Below, one piece after another: positions 32,601-43,708 of a stretch of DNA of 64,000 nucleotides (positions within the stretch are counted from its first letter, which is position 1; each line of letters begins with the position of its first letter). Below the pieces are notes generated by a model. It had not been told where the DNA came from and ran no database searches. It saw only the letters and a list, made by a program, of their open reading frames with translations. The position numbers and the translations under genes are program-made. Location: the NCBI RefSeq assembly GCF_001039355.2, contig NW_019775722.1, positions 96,859 to 160,858 of the forward strand, given 5' to 3'. The stretch comes from Lingula anatina (Eukaryota > Brachiopoda > Lingulata > Lingulida > Lingulidae).

Positions 32601-34937
32601 GAGGGGCACAACCTTGGAAGCAGACTCAAAAGTCAGTGAGCTCTTCATATCATGGTCAAGGACAACCTTGAGCAAGTTGGCGATAACTTCCACCTTGTGA
32701 AAGATGATGTCGGACAGTGAAGTGTTTTTCTCGTACCACACTATGTCACCTGACCCACTGAGATGACGTAGAATGTCAATGGTATCCTTGAATGCAGATT
32801 CCTTTTTAGCCCTGAAATTTATATATAACAGAGGTCAGTTTCACAAGGGAAGATAATGTATAGCTGCCTTTTACCCATAAACAGTAGGTATTTTAATGAG
32901 GTAAATGGATTTTAATTATTCTACTGTATTTTATTTTATCGACAGATCATATCAGCTTTCATTTTATATTTTATGTATAAATATGACAATAAATAAACCA
33001 TTGTTATGATTTCTTTTTTCAATTCAAACATATCTACTATAAACGCATATGCAATGTTACAAGGGGAAGCTGAATGTGAAAATAAAATGCAAATGTAATT
33101 ACCTACTAGGTAATAACTTAAAAATGAAAGATCTGGCAACTTGTGATTTGTACAACTCTAGCACTTGATCCATAGTAAGAAAGTCTCTATCTACTTTCTC
33201 AATAGATCTAGCAACTTTCCACCATATTGAAGGGAGTGATGCACCATTTTCTTTGGCAATCGAAATCAGTGTTGTCTCAAGTTCCTGAAATCCATCCAAA
33301 GTCTTTGAACTTACTGGGAATACCACATCATGGATGCTTATCTGCTCTGCCTGCATCTGCAGCAGTTTCTGCCTTTTGGTCATCAAGGCAGACTTGTTGG
33401 GTGCCTCCACTGCTTTGGCCACCAAATTATCTATACGGTCAATCTGATGCTGAAGCCAAGTGTTGTGAGATGCCAGTTGCTCCTTGGCCGTTGTGGCTAT
33501 TTCAGAACACAAAGATGTTTTCGTTTCATCATCGCATTGATCAGCATGTGTGCCCACCAACAAGGTTAGCGTGTGTGGGGCATGTGAGCCAAGCCTCTCG
33601 ATCCAAGAGCCAATATGCATAGTGTAATTCTCAGGCGTGGTCAGATCACACGTTGATAGATCGAAGACTACAAGGGACACAGCTGTAGGTGATATGAAGA
33701 AAGGATGGACAACAGTATACACATTGTGGCCACCAAAGTCATTGATGTTGAAAACCACCTCCTCTGGCAAGGTCCAGATCAACTGGTCAATCACTTTTGT
33801 GCGGTCAGCTTCAGCGGTCAAACATGACGTCTGCTGGGTCAGAGACTGAGCCAGACTGGACTTCCCTGCACATGTACAGCCAAGCAGGTTCAGTTGTAGT
33901 TTAGTGGCTGTGGTGAGGACTAGATCTTTGGACCCTCTCAGGTAACTCAAGATTGCAGAGGTCCCTGCCACACAAACTGATTGTGGTGGGAAAGTAATGG
34001 GGTTCCCACATACACCCAGATAATGCAGTTTCTTGAGGTTCCTCAAAGCTTTTGGTAATATACTTAAGCGGTTATTGTGAAGCTTGAAGGAAACCAGGTT
34101 TTTTAATTGGCTTATGGTAAGTGGAATGGTAGTTATTCTGTTCCATGCAAGGTCAAGTTCTTGTAGTGCTGTAAGATTGCACACAGGGGAGGGGAAGTCA
34201 AGAAAGTTGTTCCCTGACAACTTCAACACCCTTATGTTTGCCATTGATGAAAATTCTGGGGGAAGTTTTAAGAGTAAGTTATCATTAAGGTTCAGCTCCT
34301 CAATGGCTTCCAGAGAACACAGCAGTGGGGGGAACTTGTCTATCTTGTTATTGGCAACATTGAATATCTTTAACTTTGTCAATTTACCAATATCCAAGTG
34401 AAGACCTTCTAATACATTGTTGCTCAAGATCAGTTTCTCCAATAATGGCAGGTGGCATATTGAAACAGGAAAGGAACTAAATCTGTTCTTGTTCAGGTTC
34501 AAAACTCGCAACTTTGTGAGCTGATCGATTTCATCAGCAATTGTCGAGAAACTGTTCCAACTCAAGTCCAACTCTTCCAAGTTTTGAAGACTGAAGAAAG
34601 AGGTTGGCAGGCTGTCTAACCCCATTCGAAAATCAATTGAATTCACTGTCACTACATGCCAAGCAGCTGTTAGGCGTTTCAGTTGAGTACACAGTCCAAT
34701 GCTCTTTGGAATAACCGTCATGGGATCCTCAATGGTGTCATCATGAGTTTTATATAAAAACATATCAGAGAGGCACAGTGGTGGGGACCAGTACAATTCC
34801 TCCCACTGTGAAACTTCCTCAGGAGGGGCCTTGCCGGATTTATCAATCCCTTCCAGAATATGAAGCCTTCTTTCCATGGCCATTATTTTAGATTGGATCC
34901 TTACTGACTGTGCTAAATTTCCAGTTTTAAATGCCGG
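29689..34937 (-). CDS. LRR-ROC-COR protein with C-terminal CARD (ROCO family)
   Basis: Exons 34937-33103 (ATG at 34883), 32811-32065, 31749-31562, 31140-30934 and 29975-29689; borders are GT-AG, phases agree, product 1069 residues. LRRs span about 87-315 with roughly ten 23-residue repeats (NLEELDLSWN, LRVLNLNKN). The ROC GTPase has the P-loop GCTCAGKS (335-342), DFGG (382-385) and THAD (445-448). The COR region fills the second exon, which also holds a low-complexity Gly/Glu insert. The last exon encodes a death-fold domain most like a CARD (LTAPCLKNALRRF-like helices, TEDEISAIEG, FYHFCQVL). Its LRR-ROC-COR layout resembles MFHAS1-type proteins, which lack a CARD. An in-frame TGA precedes the ATG in the spliced 5' UTR, supporting the start. 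The role is inferred as innate immune or cell-death signalling. Confidence 0.85.
30147..30436. mobile_element. MITE, TTAGAGCGCATTC family, copy 1, in a ROCO intron
   Basis: It starts TTAGAGCGCATTCCGGACA and ends GTGTGTGCTCTTAGA. The internal TGGTCTCCCTGCCTCCAC and CGTCCCTGCAGGG stretches are shared with the copy at 49063-49358. Confidence 0.65.
30481..30956 (-). repeat. Tandem repeat of the ROCO exon end plus splice donor
   Basis: Six 60-bp units (30601-30960), preceded by two older diverged units (30481-30600). On the minus strand each unit has TATATCCCACAGCTGAGG followed by GTAAGTG (or a close variant), which is the last part of the 31140-30934 exon with its donor. The frame is open through the young units with a 20-residue period (LVYPTAEGKCIVLGEIFHIK). 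Confidence 0.85.
31980..32064 (-). other. Start of the ROCO intron after the COR exon
   Basis: The frame of the COR exon stays open for about 28 codons past the GTATGAG donor at 32064, but splicing to 31749 restores the Arg codon and a typical sequence, so this part is intron. Confidence 0.6.
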
Positions 34938-35120
34938 CTGAAACAGACAATGGATAAAAAATGAACAGCAGTTTAATCAACATGCATATGTGCATGCACA
35001 CATAGCCCCTGGTACAGTAATAGTACATGTACAGGTATGTGTTACACTTTTCCAATGTGACAAAAGATTAAGTTAACAAAGTGTGTACAACGCCCATAAT
35101 ACTATTATCATTGATAGTTA

Positions 35121-35386
35121 CCACTATACTGCGCCTGAAATGGTCTTAAACTGAAATTTAGGATCACAAATGATCTCACATGGTCTTAATCAAAGAGTAT
35201 ATAAGACCATTATTATTGGACCGACTTCCACTTATGTTGTTATGCACTCACACATTCCCTCCCCTTGATCACTTTTACTTTAGAGTAAGATCTAGTCCAA
35301 TTATACAAGTACCTTTACTCATCCTGGTTAGGATCATTCATTTTTATCTGAAATGGTAGATTAAGACCATTCCAGGCGCACTGTGG
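35121..35386. mobile_element. MITE with ACTGCGCCTGAAATGG ends, in the ROCO 5' UTR intron
   Basis: The left end CCACTATACTGCGCCTGAA, with ATGGTCTTAA next, is mirrored by TTAAGACCATTCCAGGCGC and ACTGTGG at the right. Internal GGATCA/TGATCC words also mirror each other. No coding sequence. Confidence 0.6.
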
Positions 35387-35549
35387 AACTGTCTCGCTAC
35401 TACATCGGACCCCTACTACATGTAACATGCAGTACTATTTAACAGTACTATAATTAATAGTCTATTATTGTTTTTACTTGTTGTGCTGCGCGAACAATGC
35501 AACGTCCCGAATAATATCAAAACAAGAGGGCTTTTCTTTGTGAACCTAC

Positions 35550-35650
35550 CTTTATTTGACTTTTCAGCGTGAAATCATCTCATTTCAAAACATGGATCTA
35601 TACCGGCAACATAAATAGCACACAGAGATAAGGAAATCGTGGCGCCCTGT
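35550..35650 (-). other. 5' UTR exon of the ROCO gene (right edge approximate)
   Basis: A donor AAATAAAG|GTAGGT lies at 35550 on the minus strand and pairs with the TTTCAG acceptor at 34938. In the frame of the ATG the joined leader has a TGA and no earlier ATG, so it is non-coding. The transcription start is unknown and the end coordinate is only a guess. Confidence 0.5.
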
Positions 35651-36615
35651 TTACATCCTGTTTATATGATACATACGGAAGTCATAACTTCTCCGAGCAC
35701 TTGCCTCGATTTGAGGAAGTTTTCTCATAGACTACCTAACTTCATTTTAGTCAGAAAATGATAAGATTTGCATTTCAATGATTGCATGCAGAATTTTTTA
35801 TCAGTCACTGAAACGCAAAATCTGTGTTAAATAAAAGTTTTGTTTACTTATTGGATATCTTATTTCATACCGTTGAGCTGATGTATCGATGACAAGTGGA
35901 TGTTCTTTTTTCGGTTATTTTGGCTGGGCTGTTGGTCTACAGTGCTCTATTTTTGGTTAATATACACTAACCCTTTGAGCTGAGAGATTAAATTTGCGCA
36001 GTTCTGTATCATCGGAATATTGCTTGTGAAGCAATACACTAATCAAACAAAGAATCGGCATCATATACAGATAACACGTAAGTACAAATGTGTCAATGCA
36101 AGCGGTCAGTCACAGTGAAAAAAAAAAACACCGAAAGTTGAATTCAAAAAGTATCAGTGATTAAACACTGGCAATTGTATAGCTCAAGTCTAAAAAATTT
36201 GAGACAGCAGCATTACTTAAACTTAGATTTAAGCCGAGTAAATAGGTTTCTATAATATTTGTAGCAAAAGACACTAGACACAGGAGGCCCGAGTCATTTT
36301 TCTGTCTCTAGCATTCTTGTTCACGATTTTAAACGTTGGTATATAAATAACAAAAAGTACATGTTAGCGTGATTGGTGCTGATTTTTGGACTACTACAGT
36401 TTAATTTAGTAACGATTACAATATATCTTTGGGGTTTCTCTTTACCCGTACTGGTACTGTACATGCTGTTGTATATAAAAGAAAACATTATTTTTTTAAT
36501 CACTTTTACTTTTATCAATATTATTGTTGTTGTAAATTCATTTCTTTAGAATTTTTATTTGAATGCTATTTTATCATTATATTTTTCTTGAGTTTATAAC
36601 TAACATTATTTTTAG
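35651..36615. other. Shared upstream region between the ROCO and PR/SET genes
   Basis: The two genes point away from each other, so promoters for both probably lie here. No clear TATA or CpG island was seen. An upstream exon of the PR/SET gene may end in this stretch. Confidence 0.4.
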
Positions 36616-38982
36616 GCAGAAGATGGGCTTACCAGGAAGAAAACGAAAAAATACACCAACAAAAATTTCATTAGAGAAAATAGAGAGGGATAAAGCTATA
36701 AATCCAGAAACTGGAAAAGCCTTCAAATTTGAACCAATCATACAGACTAGACATGCCAAGGCAGTCCAAGATGGAACAGCAGGTGTCTCTGAAACAGCTC
36801 CTAAGCCAAGGGCTGCCTCACCCGATATCACTCCTAAGAATATTCCACAGGCCAAAAAAGACAAGACCTGGCAATCCCAAGGCAGAGTTCCTGTTCCAGT
36901 AGATGCTGTTGCTTATTATGAAAAGAAATTTAATTGCACTGTCAGTTACAAAAGTGACAGTGGCAAAGCCAAGAATAGTAAAGACAATGTCAAGCATGTC
37001 AGTGCCAGGAATGCCAAGGCCACGAATGCCAAGGCCACTAAACCTGCACAAGTCTTCAAGTTTATTGTCCCAGATTTTGATGGCATTGTAAAGTCACCAG
37101 ATAGCAATAGTGAGACAAGAAGCCCAGCTAAAAGTATGTATCTCTCTCTCTTTCTCTCTCTTCATATATATATATATATAAATATAAATATATAATGTCT
37201 GCTATAGGTAATGATAATAACTGTCATAGATGAAATCCAGTGTACACTAATGATAAAATTGCAAATACGAAGAATCCATGGAGGAAGGGTATGTTGTCTC
37301 CCCTCCTCCCCCCCCCCCCCCNNNNNNNNNNNNNNNNNNNNNNNNNNNNNNNNNNNNNNNNNNNNNNNNNNNNNNNNNNNNNNNNNNNNNNNNNNNNNNN
37401 NNNNNNNNNNNNNNNNNNNNNNNNNNNNNNNNNNNNNNNNNNNNNNNNNNNNNNNNNNNNNNNNNNNNNNNNNNNNNNNNNNNNNNNNNNNNNNNNNNNN
37501 NNNNNNNNNNNNNNNNNNNNNNNNNNNNNNNNNNNNNNNNNNNNNNNNNNNNNNNNNNNNNNNNNNNNNNNNNNNNNNNNNNNNNNNNNNNNNNNNNNNN
37601 NNNNNNNNNNNNNNNNNNNNNNNNNNNNNNNNNNNNNNNNNNNNNNNNNNNNNNNNNNNNTCTCCCCTCCTCCCCCCCCCCCCCCAATATCAACTTTTAT
37701 TATCCAGTGAAATTTTAACAGTATTGGGATGCACATTAATTTAAGTTTCTCTTTATGACCATTAGGTCAGTTAAAGACAAACAACTCCACTGAAGCTGTC
37801 CAAGATTCTGACGATGAAGGAGTTGACACAAGCGGTCAAGATGGCAGTCCAGACACTACATCTGACTGGACTGAGTCCACTCCTGCTGCACAGAAGCCAC
37901 AGCCAATGTCCCAGTGTGGTGGCGTTGGTGACAGTCGGCCACAATTAATGGTCAAGAATGTGTCGCTCTCTAAGAACATCGGTCGTGGTTGCTCAGTGGT
38001 TATTGAGAAGATGTCTACAGCCATGCAGGGAGACGGTAGGGGTAAGCAGGGTGATCCCAGTGTGCCCCACAAAACACAATTGCCATCTGCCTCAGCTAGC
38101 GCAATGATGTCACAGCCAAATCTTCCTGCCAGCCGGAGCCAGCCATTGCCGTCAACGTCACCAGTGTCCCCTGTTAAAGTAATCAGCAAAGATTCCAAAG
38201 TGGTGTGGCGCTATTGTGCAAAGACTGCACAAATGATGGGCAAGGTGGACAGTCCAAGGTTGACCACCTTTGTTGCAGAAGGGACCCACGGGTTGCACAG
38301 TCCTCAGTATATCGTCCAGAATAACACCACAGCAGTCCAGTCACTGAGGAAAGCCTTTGCCAGTCTGCCCGGGGGCCTGATGTTGGGGGTGACAGCCCCT
38401 GAGCATGGCCTCAGTGTTATTACCAGGGATTCTGTAAAGATGTTCACCCAGTTTGGGCCCCTGGAGGGAGTTCCTGTTGCAGATCACTTGATTCTGCCCA
38501 AAACTGATCTGAGGCATGTCTGGATAATAGAAGACAGAAAAACAAAAATGGATCCCCATGATCGCCATTTCATCAGTACCTCATCTGAAGATGAAAGCAA
38601 CTGGTGCAGATATTTACGCTACAATGAAATCAACCCCAATCTCGAAGCAGTTGTGCAAGATGGGAGACTGTACTTCGTATCAACACGCGATATAGAACCA
38701 TTAGAGGAGCTCACTTTTTTCCAGAATATCCCACTTCCGAAAGAGGACTCCCCAGCTGATTCTGTTCAGTACACCGGTGACAGTTCTGGGCACATTGTTT
38801 GTGTGGGTTGTGATGGCAACAAGGCACTGTATCCAGCCAATCAGTACTGGCCTTACTTGAAGCATGTCTCAGTATTTCACCCAGTGACATTAGCCTATAA
38901 GAGGAGGTTTTGCACTCGGTGTGGGGCTGTGATGAGGAGTGCTGATGAATTCAAAAGACATCAGAAATCTCACTCTAGGTGA
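36616..38982 (+). CDS. PR/SET-domain zinc-finger protein (PRDM-like)
   Basis: Exons 36616-37133 (ATG at 36623) and 37766-38982; phase 1 at the join restores a Ser codon, giving 575 residues. The N-terminal 300 residues are basic and low in complexity. About 310-495 resemble a PR/SET domain: LPGGLMLGVTAPEHGLSV, then SSEDESNWCRYLRYN and LEAVVQDGRLYFVSTRDI, EELTFF. The C-terminus has two zinc fingers, one irregular (CVGCDGNK ... H) and one standard C2H2 (CTRCGAVM ... RHQKSH). PRDM proteins are chromatin-bound transcription regulators, some with histone methyltransferase activity; activity here is not known. The intron holds the N gap, so an extra exon cannot be ruled out. Confidence 0.8.
37322..37660. 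other. Assembly gap (339 N)
   Basis: The N run is flanked on both sides by the same TCTCCCCTCCT-plus-poly-C sequence, in an intron of the PR/SET gene. The gap size is probably arbitrary and the real locus may be a single poly-C tract. Confidence 0.95.
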
Positions 38983-40588
38983 CTTCATTTATCCTGAAAG
39001 GAGATAACTTTAATATGTTTTTAATGTTTATCAGTTGTACAGAGCACAAGACTAAGTGTGTTTTATGTCAGGAGGTTTACTGCTTTAAAAGTAACATTCT
39101 AATAAGACGTTGATATAAACAATGAGTTGAAAAAAGGTTTTACGACAAGAGCAAAAGAAAGATGAGAAAAACAAAATCAGAAAAAAAGAACAAACTGAAA
39201 ACATTGCAGATGAAAAATTTTGATAATAGCTGCAATGAACGTGAAATGCCAAGTACAAAGTTATTATTATTATTATCATTTGTTTATTTATTTATATTTT
39301 TGCTCATCAAAATTTAAGCTATTGATAGGGATTTGTAGGATTTACTTAATATACTTAAAATAAATTGGTCATTTTCCACAAAGCACTGCTTTGTTAGTAA
39401 TACTCTTTATAGATTCTCCATGTTATAGTATTGATAGCCCCCTCAGTGCATTTCTATCACGTCTCAGGTGTGGCACAAAACGAGAGGATAGGACAAAATT
39501 CATCTCACGCTATGTCATCTTGTTCGCTGCTTTAAAATAAAAATGAAGAACACTCCAATAATAAAGCCATCTGCCGAAGAAAAATATTTTTTCAGCAAGG
39601 AATGGCTTTTTTTCAGGATCAGGAGACCCACACTCAATTAAAATTTAGTCACTTCTTTCTTTCCCCTATACGGTAATTACTCAATCTTTTCAATGGGTGA
39701 CATTTTGATTTTTACAGATACACTTTTTTACGTCGTGATTTCTTAAAATGAAAGCTTTCCTATTGAGTGGTAGGAGTAAAATTAAAAAAGGCTACTATAT
39801 GGTTCTATTCAATGGAAGAGTGCCACAAATGCAATAAAGAAATATGTTTTTTTGTGATTATAAAATTGTGTATCTGAAAGTTAAATAATTTTTGTCCATG
39901 GAAAAGACCGTAACCATTTCGATATTTTATCAAAATCTGTGAAAAAGGCACAATTGGCAGATATGTTTGTGTGTGTGTGTGTGTGGGGGGGGGGGGGGGT
40001 GCATAGCAGTGTTTTGAACATCACTACTGGTCATTGCTGTACATATTGTCCCCCATTATTTCCGCAATCTGCACCTCTTATTTAGATAATTGTGACTAAA
40101 TACTGGTAAATCGCCACATTTTGTGTCAACCTGGTAGTGACACATTTGGGGGGAAGTCGGTGCATTTGCACAACCATTACCAACGAAAGCAAAAAAATGC
40201 GACTTTCGCGCCTGCAGCCAAGGACTGGACAGCCAACCTTTGCTGCATTTTAAGAGTGGCCCAAGGCTAATACTGTAAACGGCAGATTATTCGTAGAGTT
40301 TTTTTTTTTTTTTTTTTTTTTTTTGACATATCCAATAATCTCCGTACGTACGGGCTTATAAACGGGATGTGTACTAACTCAAAATTTCACACGAAGGACT
40401 CCCGGGGCACGTGAGATTCTACGCAAAATCTCGACACAAACAGGCTGTAAACAGGTTGTTACCGATGTTTAACATAATAGCACTAACATAATAAATTTTC
40501 AGTACCGCCAACCTTTGCCTACCTAACTGTATGGGCCCGCAATAAAATAAAGCCTTTTGGATAATTGGACGTGTAGAAGAGCCCAAAC
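38983..40588. other. 3' UTR of the PR/SET gene and 5' flank of sulfotransferase copy 1
   Basis: The duplicated block starts at 39002, inside the presumed 3' UTR. It holds a (GT)n-G run near 39967-39998 and a poly-T at about 40301-40324. No exon was recognised. Confidence 0.5.
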
Positions 40589-42929
40589 ATGACGCGAGCT
40601 TGTCGGTATTTAATGCTAGTGATAGTGACGATGCACTTACTGTTAGCTGGTGTATTAATGACATGGCTACTGAAACCATGTAACCAACGTCCATTTAACT
40701 ACTCAGGTAAGTAAAAAGGATGAAGTTGAAAATTTTCTGTTTATTTTACTTGTTTCTAAAATGTGTTGTGTTGGTGGATTTTTTAGCTTTGGTTTTGTTG
40801 CTGTTGCAGACAGGTTGGTAAAGGGCTTCCTTCTCGGAAATGGAGTCGAATTAATGTGGTAGACTTGCAATATCTTTCACATCATAAAAAGGCAGGGTAC
40901 TTACGAAATGCTTCTATTATTTTCCTGTTGCATATTGTAGCGGAAACCGCCGAACAAATTGACCTTCGAGTCTTTCACATTCTGTTTTATAAATGAAATC
41001 CTATCTTTATCAGTGGGGTCATTTTAAATACAGAGAGACATACTGGACGAGAAAAAGTATTTTATTGACTCAGAGATATCTGATGAAATCCAATAAAACT
41101 TTGTCTTATTCTTCTCCATGACACTGTTTCTGTGAGAGGGGATTTAGAATTCACCATTTTTATATATTTTCTGCATCCGTGCATCCAAGTGCCATTTGCC
41201 ACAACGCGCAGTAGTAAAATGGATCTGAATTTCACTAATCTGTGGTGAATTATTTGTAATTTATCAATATTTTAAGTTCCACGAGCCAATTAGACCCTTG
41301 TTGATTACCGATCTGACCCGTTGATCTGACTTGACCTCACTCGTTTCGAAGCGCGTGGCACTTGTGGGCACGCACATGAGCACGTAAATGAGCATCATGA
41401 ATCGCGTTATAGGGGGGCCTATTGACAGAAAAAATAGGCCCACCGATGTGTTGAGACATTCCCTGATATTCCCATGAAAAGACTTTTAAAAAAGATCATC
41501 AGTTACAACACAAGGAATCTCATACTTGTATTTTCAGCAGGGAACAGAGATGGGGAGTTGCACGAGCTTACCAGAGATCGGGTAAGAAATACAACACCAT
41601 TTGTTCCAAGGGAGTTGTCTCTGAAGTGATATACTTTCAGTCTATAAACCTCTCTTAATATAATGACCCACTAATCTTTTTCGGCTGTGGGCCGTAATGC
41701 AAATTTAAAAAAAAAAAAAACAAGTAACTGCTTTTGTTTAATTCCCCAAATAACCCGGAGCAAGTAAATTGTTGCAATTTTATTGCAGTGGGAGCAATTA
41801 TTTTTGCCGCAGGAGAAATGTAGACAACGGTATAATTGTTGTTTCATATGCACAATCAAATGATGACACAATATTACATATCGTATGTATGTTTTCCTTT
41901 TCTAAAACAAGGTATAATGAAGACGTTACTTAAAGAACGCCACAAAGCCGCTCTTTGTGCTAATCCTCTCTTCTGTACGATACCACCTTGAACGATTCAG
42001 AACCACTTGATAACGTACATATAGTTCAGTCCGGCTTAGTATGAATTTATCTGTTACTTCGTTTACAGCATTTTTCTTGGGCTCAAGTCCCTCTTACCTG
42101 GAGAAGAAAGATGGCGGACAGAAAACGTCAAATAGCAGATACGTGTGCCTTAAAGCACGGCCCAAACTATCAGCGGAACCCCAATCACGCTTATTCTAAC
42201 GAAACAAACTTTTTCGTTGATGAAATACATGGACTTATTTACTGCGGAATTCCTAAAGTTGGCATTACCAACTTTAAAAGACTGTTATACGGACTTGTTG
42301 GGGCTGTCAATATTTCGGCGTATAGGGGAATCCCCTTCGTTGCCGTCCACAATTTTTATCATAAAAGATACGTACTACGACTTAAAGATTTCTCTCCCTT
42401 TGGCATCGACTTAAGGTTGAGGAATTATCTTAAGGTTCTCGTTGTAAGACATCCTCTGGAGAGACTGGTGTCAGCCTTCAGAGACAAATTTGATTCAGAA
42501 GGAAGAGATTTCTACGGGGAGCTTGCCGCCTTTATCGCTAAAAAGTTCGAGCTGAATCCATCAAAAAAGACCTTAAAAACTGGTGCCGGTCTTTCATTTA
42601 GAGCGTTTGCAAAATACGTCGTTAATAACACAAAGAATGCTACCGGGATAAAAGACCACCACTGGATGAGTTATCAAGAAATCTGTATCCCGTGTGACGT
42701 AGACTATGACGTCATTGCGCGGTACGAAAATATAGAGGATGATGTCAATTTTATGCTCACAATGTTGGGGTTAGCTACATCATTTTCCTTTCCGGACCGA
42801 GATGGGAGAAAAGTTAACACTACAACTGAAGTGTGGGAATCCTACGTTTCAACTGTTTCGACGCCAGATCTTAAAGAACTGCGGGAAATATTTCAAACTG
42901 ATGCAAAGATGTTTAACTACACACTTTGA
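40589..42929 (+). CDS. Carbohydrate sulfotransferase (CHST8-14 / HNK-1 family), copy 1
   Basis: Exons 40589-40706, 41538-41581 (44 nt) and 42069-42929; phases 1 and 0 agree, product 340 residues. Residues 8-28 (LMLVIVTMHLLLAGVLMTWL) form a signal anchor, giving type II Golgi topology. The 5'-phosphosulfate loop is CGIPKVGITNFKR (113-125) and the 3'-phosphate site RHPLERLVSAFRDKF (181-195), both diagnostic of PAPS-dependent Sulfotransfer_2 enzymes. The family transfers sulfate to chondroitin, dermatan or other N-acetylgalactosamine-type glycans; the acceptor here is unknown. A polyadenylation signal AATAAA lies at 42945-42950. Models starting at 42111 miss the membrane anchor. Confidence 0.9.
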
Positions 42930-42944
42930 CGCCCACGACACTAT

Positions 42945-42950
42945 AATAAA
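42945..42950 (+). terminator. Polyadenylation signal of sulfotransferase copy 1
   Basis: AATAAA 16 nt after the stop codon. The matching place in copy 2 reads GCATGTATGAA and lacks it. Confidence 0.5.
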
Positions 42951-43265
42951 GATACTAGTACTTCGTTATAACTGTTTCCTGACCAATAATTTATAAGCTG
43001 ATGGTCTAGCCTTTTAAAAATGATTGCTGCATTCGAATAGAAAACGAAGACGCCTGCCAAGTACCGGTATATGATTGCGGTGAAATACCATTGAAATATA
43101 CGCAAAATGCCTAGGGCGAAAATTTCAAATGAACAATGGATGTATGCCTCCGGCAAGACATTGCACCATTTGTATAAGAAGAAATGCAATGAGTATAGGC
43201 CTATATAGCTCACCGGGAAAACTAACAGCGTGTCGACCGTTTCAGCGTGCAGACTGTCTAAACTA

Positions 43266-43490
43266 GGACTGGGTTCCCACAGATTTAGATTGATCCATCT
43301 GGATCGACCTAACTCCCTGGGGGTTCACGTTAAATTACTGTCAGCTTCCGGGAGCCGAGCGCGCACAAAAGTTAATTACCCCCTAACAGCTTTTAGTAGG
43401 CGGGACAATCGTTTAAGCCGGTTCAGCTGACAGCAATCAAGTGAGACTCCCCAGGGGGATACATAGATCTAAATATCTATGGGAATGGTC
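43266..43490. mobile_element. MITE, CCCACAGATTTAGATC family, copy 2
   Basis: It starts GGTTCCCACAGATTTAG and ends CTAAATATCTATGGGAAT. It is preceded and followed by CTAGGACT. The interior shares TTTTAGTAGGCGGGACA and GCGCGCAC with copy 3. Confidence 0.75.
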
Positions 43491-43499
43491 TCTAGGACT

Positions 43500-43708
43500 T
43501 TATTGCCACAGATTTAGATCGATCCATCTGGATCAACCTAACTCCCTGGGGGTTCACGCTAAATTGCTGTCAGACGAGCGCGCACGTGAGTTAATTGCCC
43601 CTTACAGCTTTTAGTAGGCGGGACAGACGTTTAAGCCGGCTATTCTCACAGCAATCTAGTGAGACTCCCCACGGGGATAGATCAATCTAAAATCTGTGGG
43701 AATGCAGT
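43500..43708. mobile_element. MITE, CCCACAGATTTAGATC family, copy 3
   Basis: It starts TTGCCACAGATTTAGATCG and ends CTAAAATCTGTGGGAAT, next to copy 2 and in the same orientation. CTAGGAC follows at its right end. The empty site in the second block reads CTGAACTAGGACGCAAT. Confidence 0.75.

Noticed and set aside
33227-34401. Plus-strand frames opposite the LRR-ROC exon
   Set aside because: Antisense shadows of the ROCO gene; no family motifs.
37211-37744. Long frames across the N gap
   Set aside because: They are open only because N cannot encode a stop.
40419-40694. 91-codon minus-strand frame opposite sulfotransferase exon 1 (also 59464-59739)
   Set aside because: It is the antisense of a real signal-anchor exon; conservation between copies follows from the duplication.
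42217-42414. Short overlapping frames within the sulfotransferase exons (also 61405-61602)
   Set aside because: Shadow frames of the Sulfotransfer_2 coding sequence.
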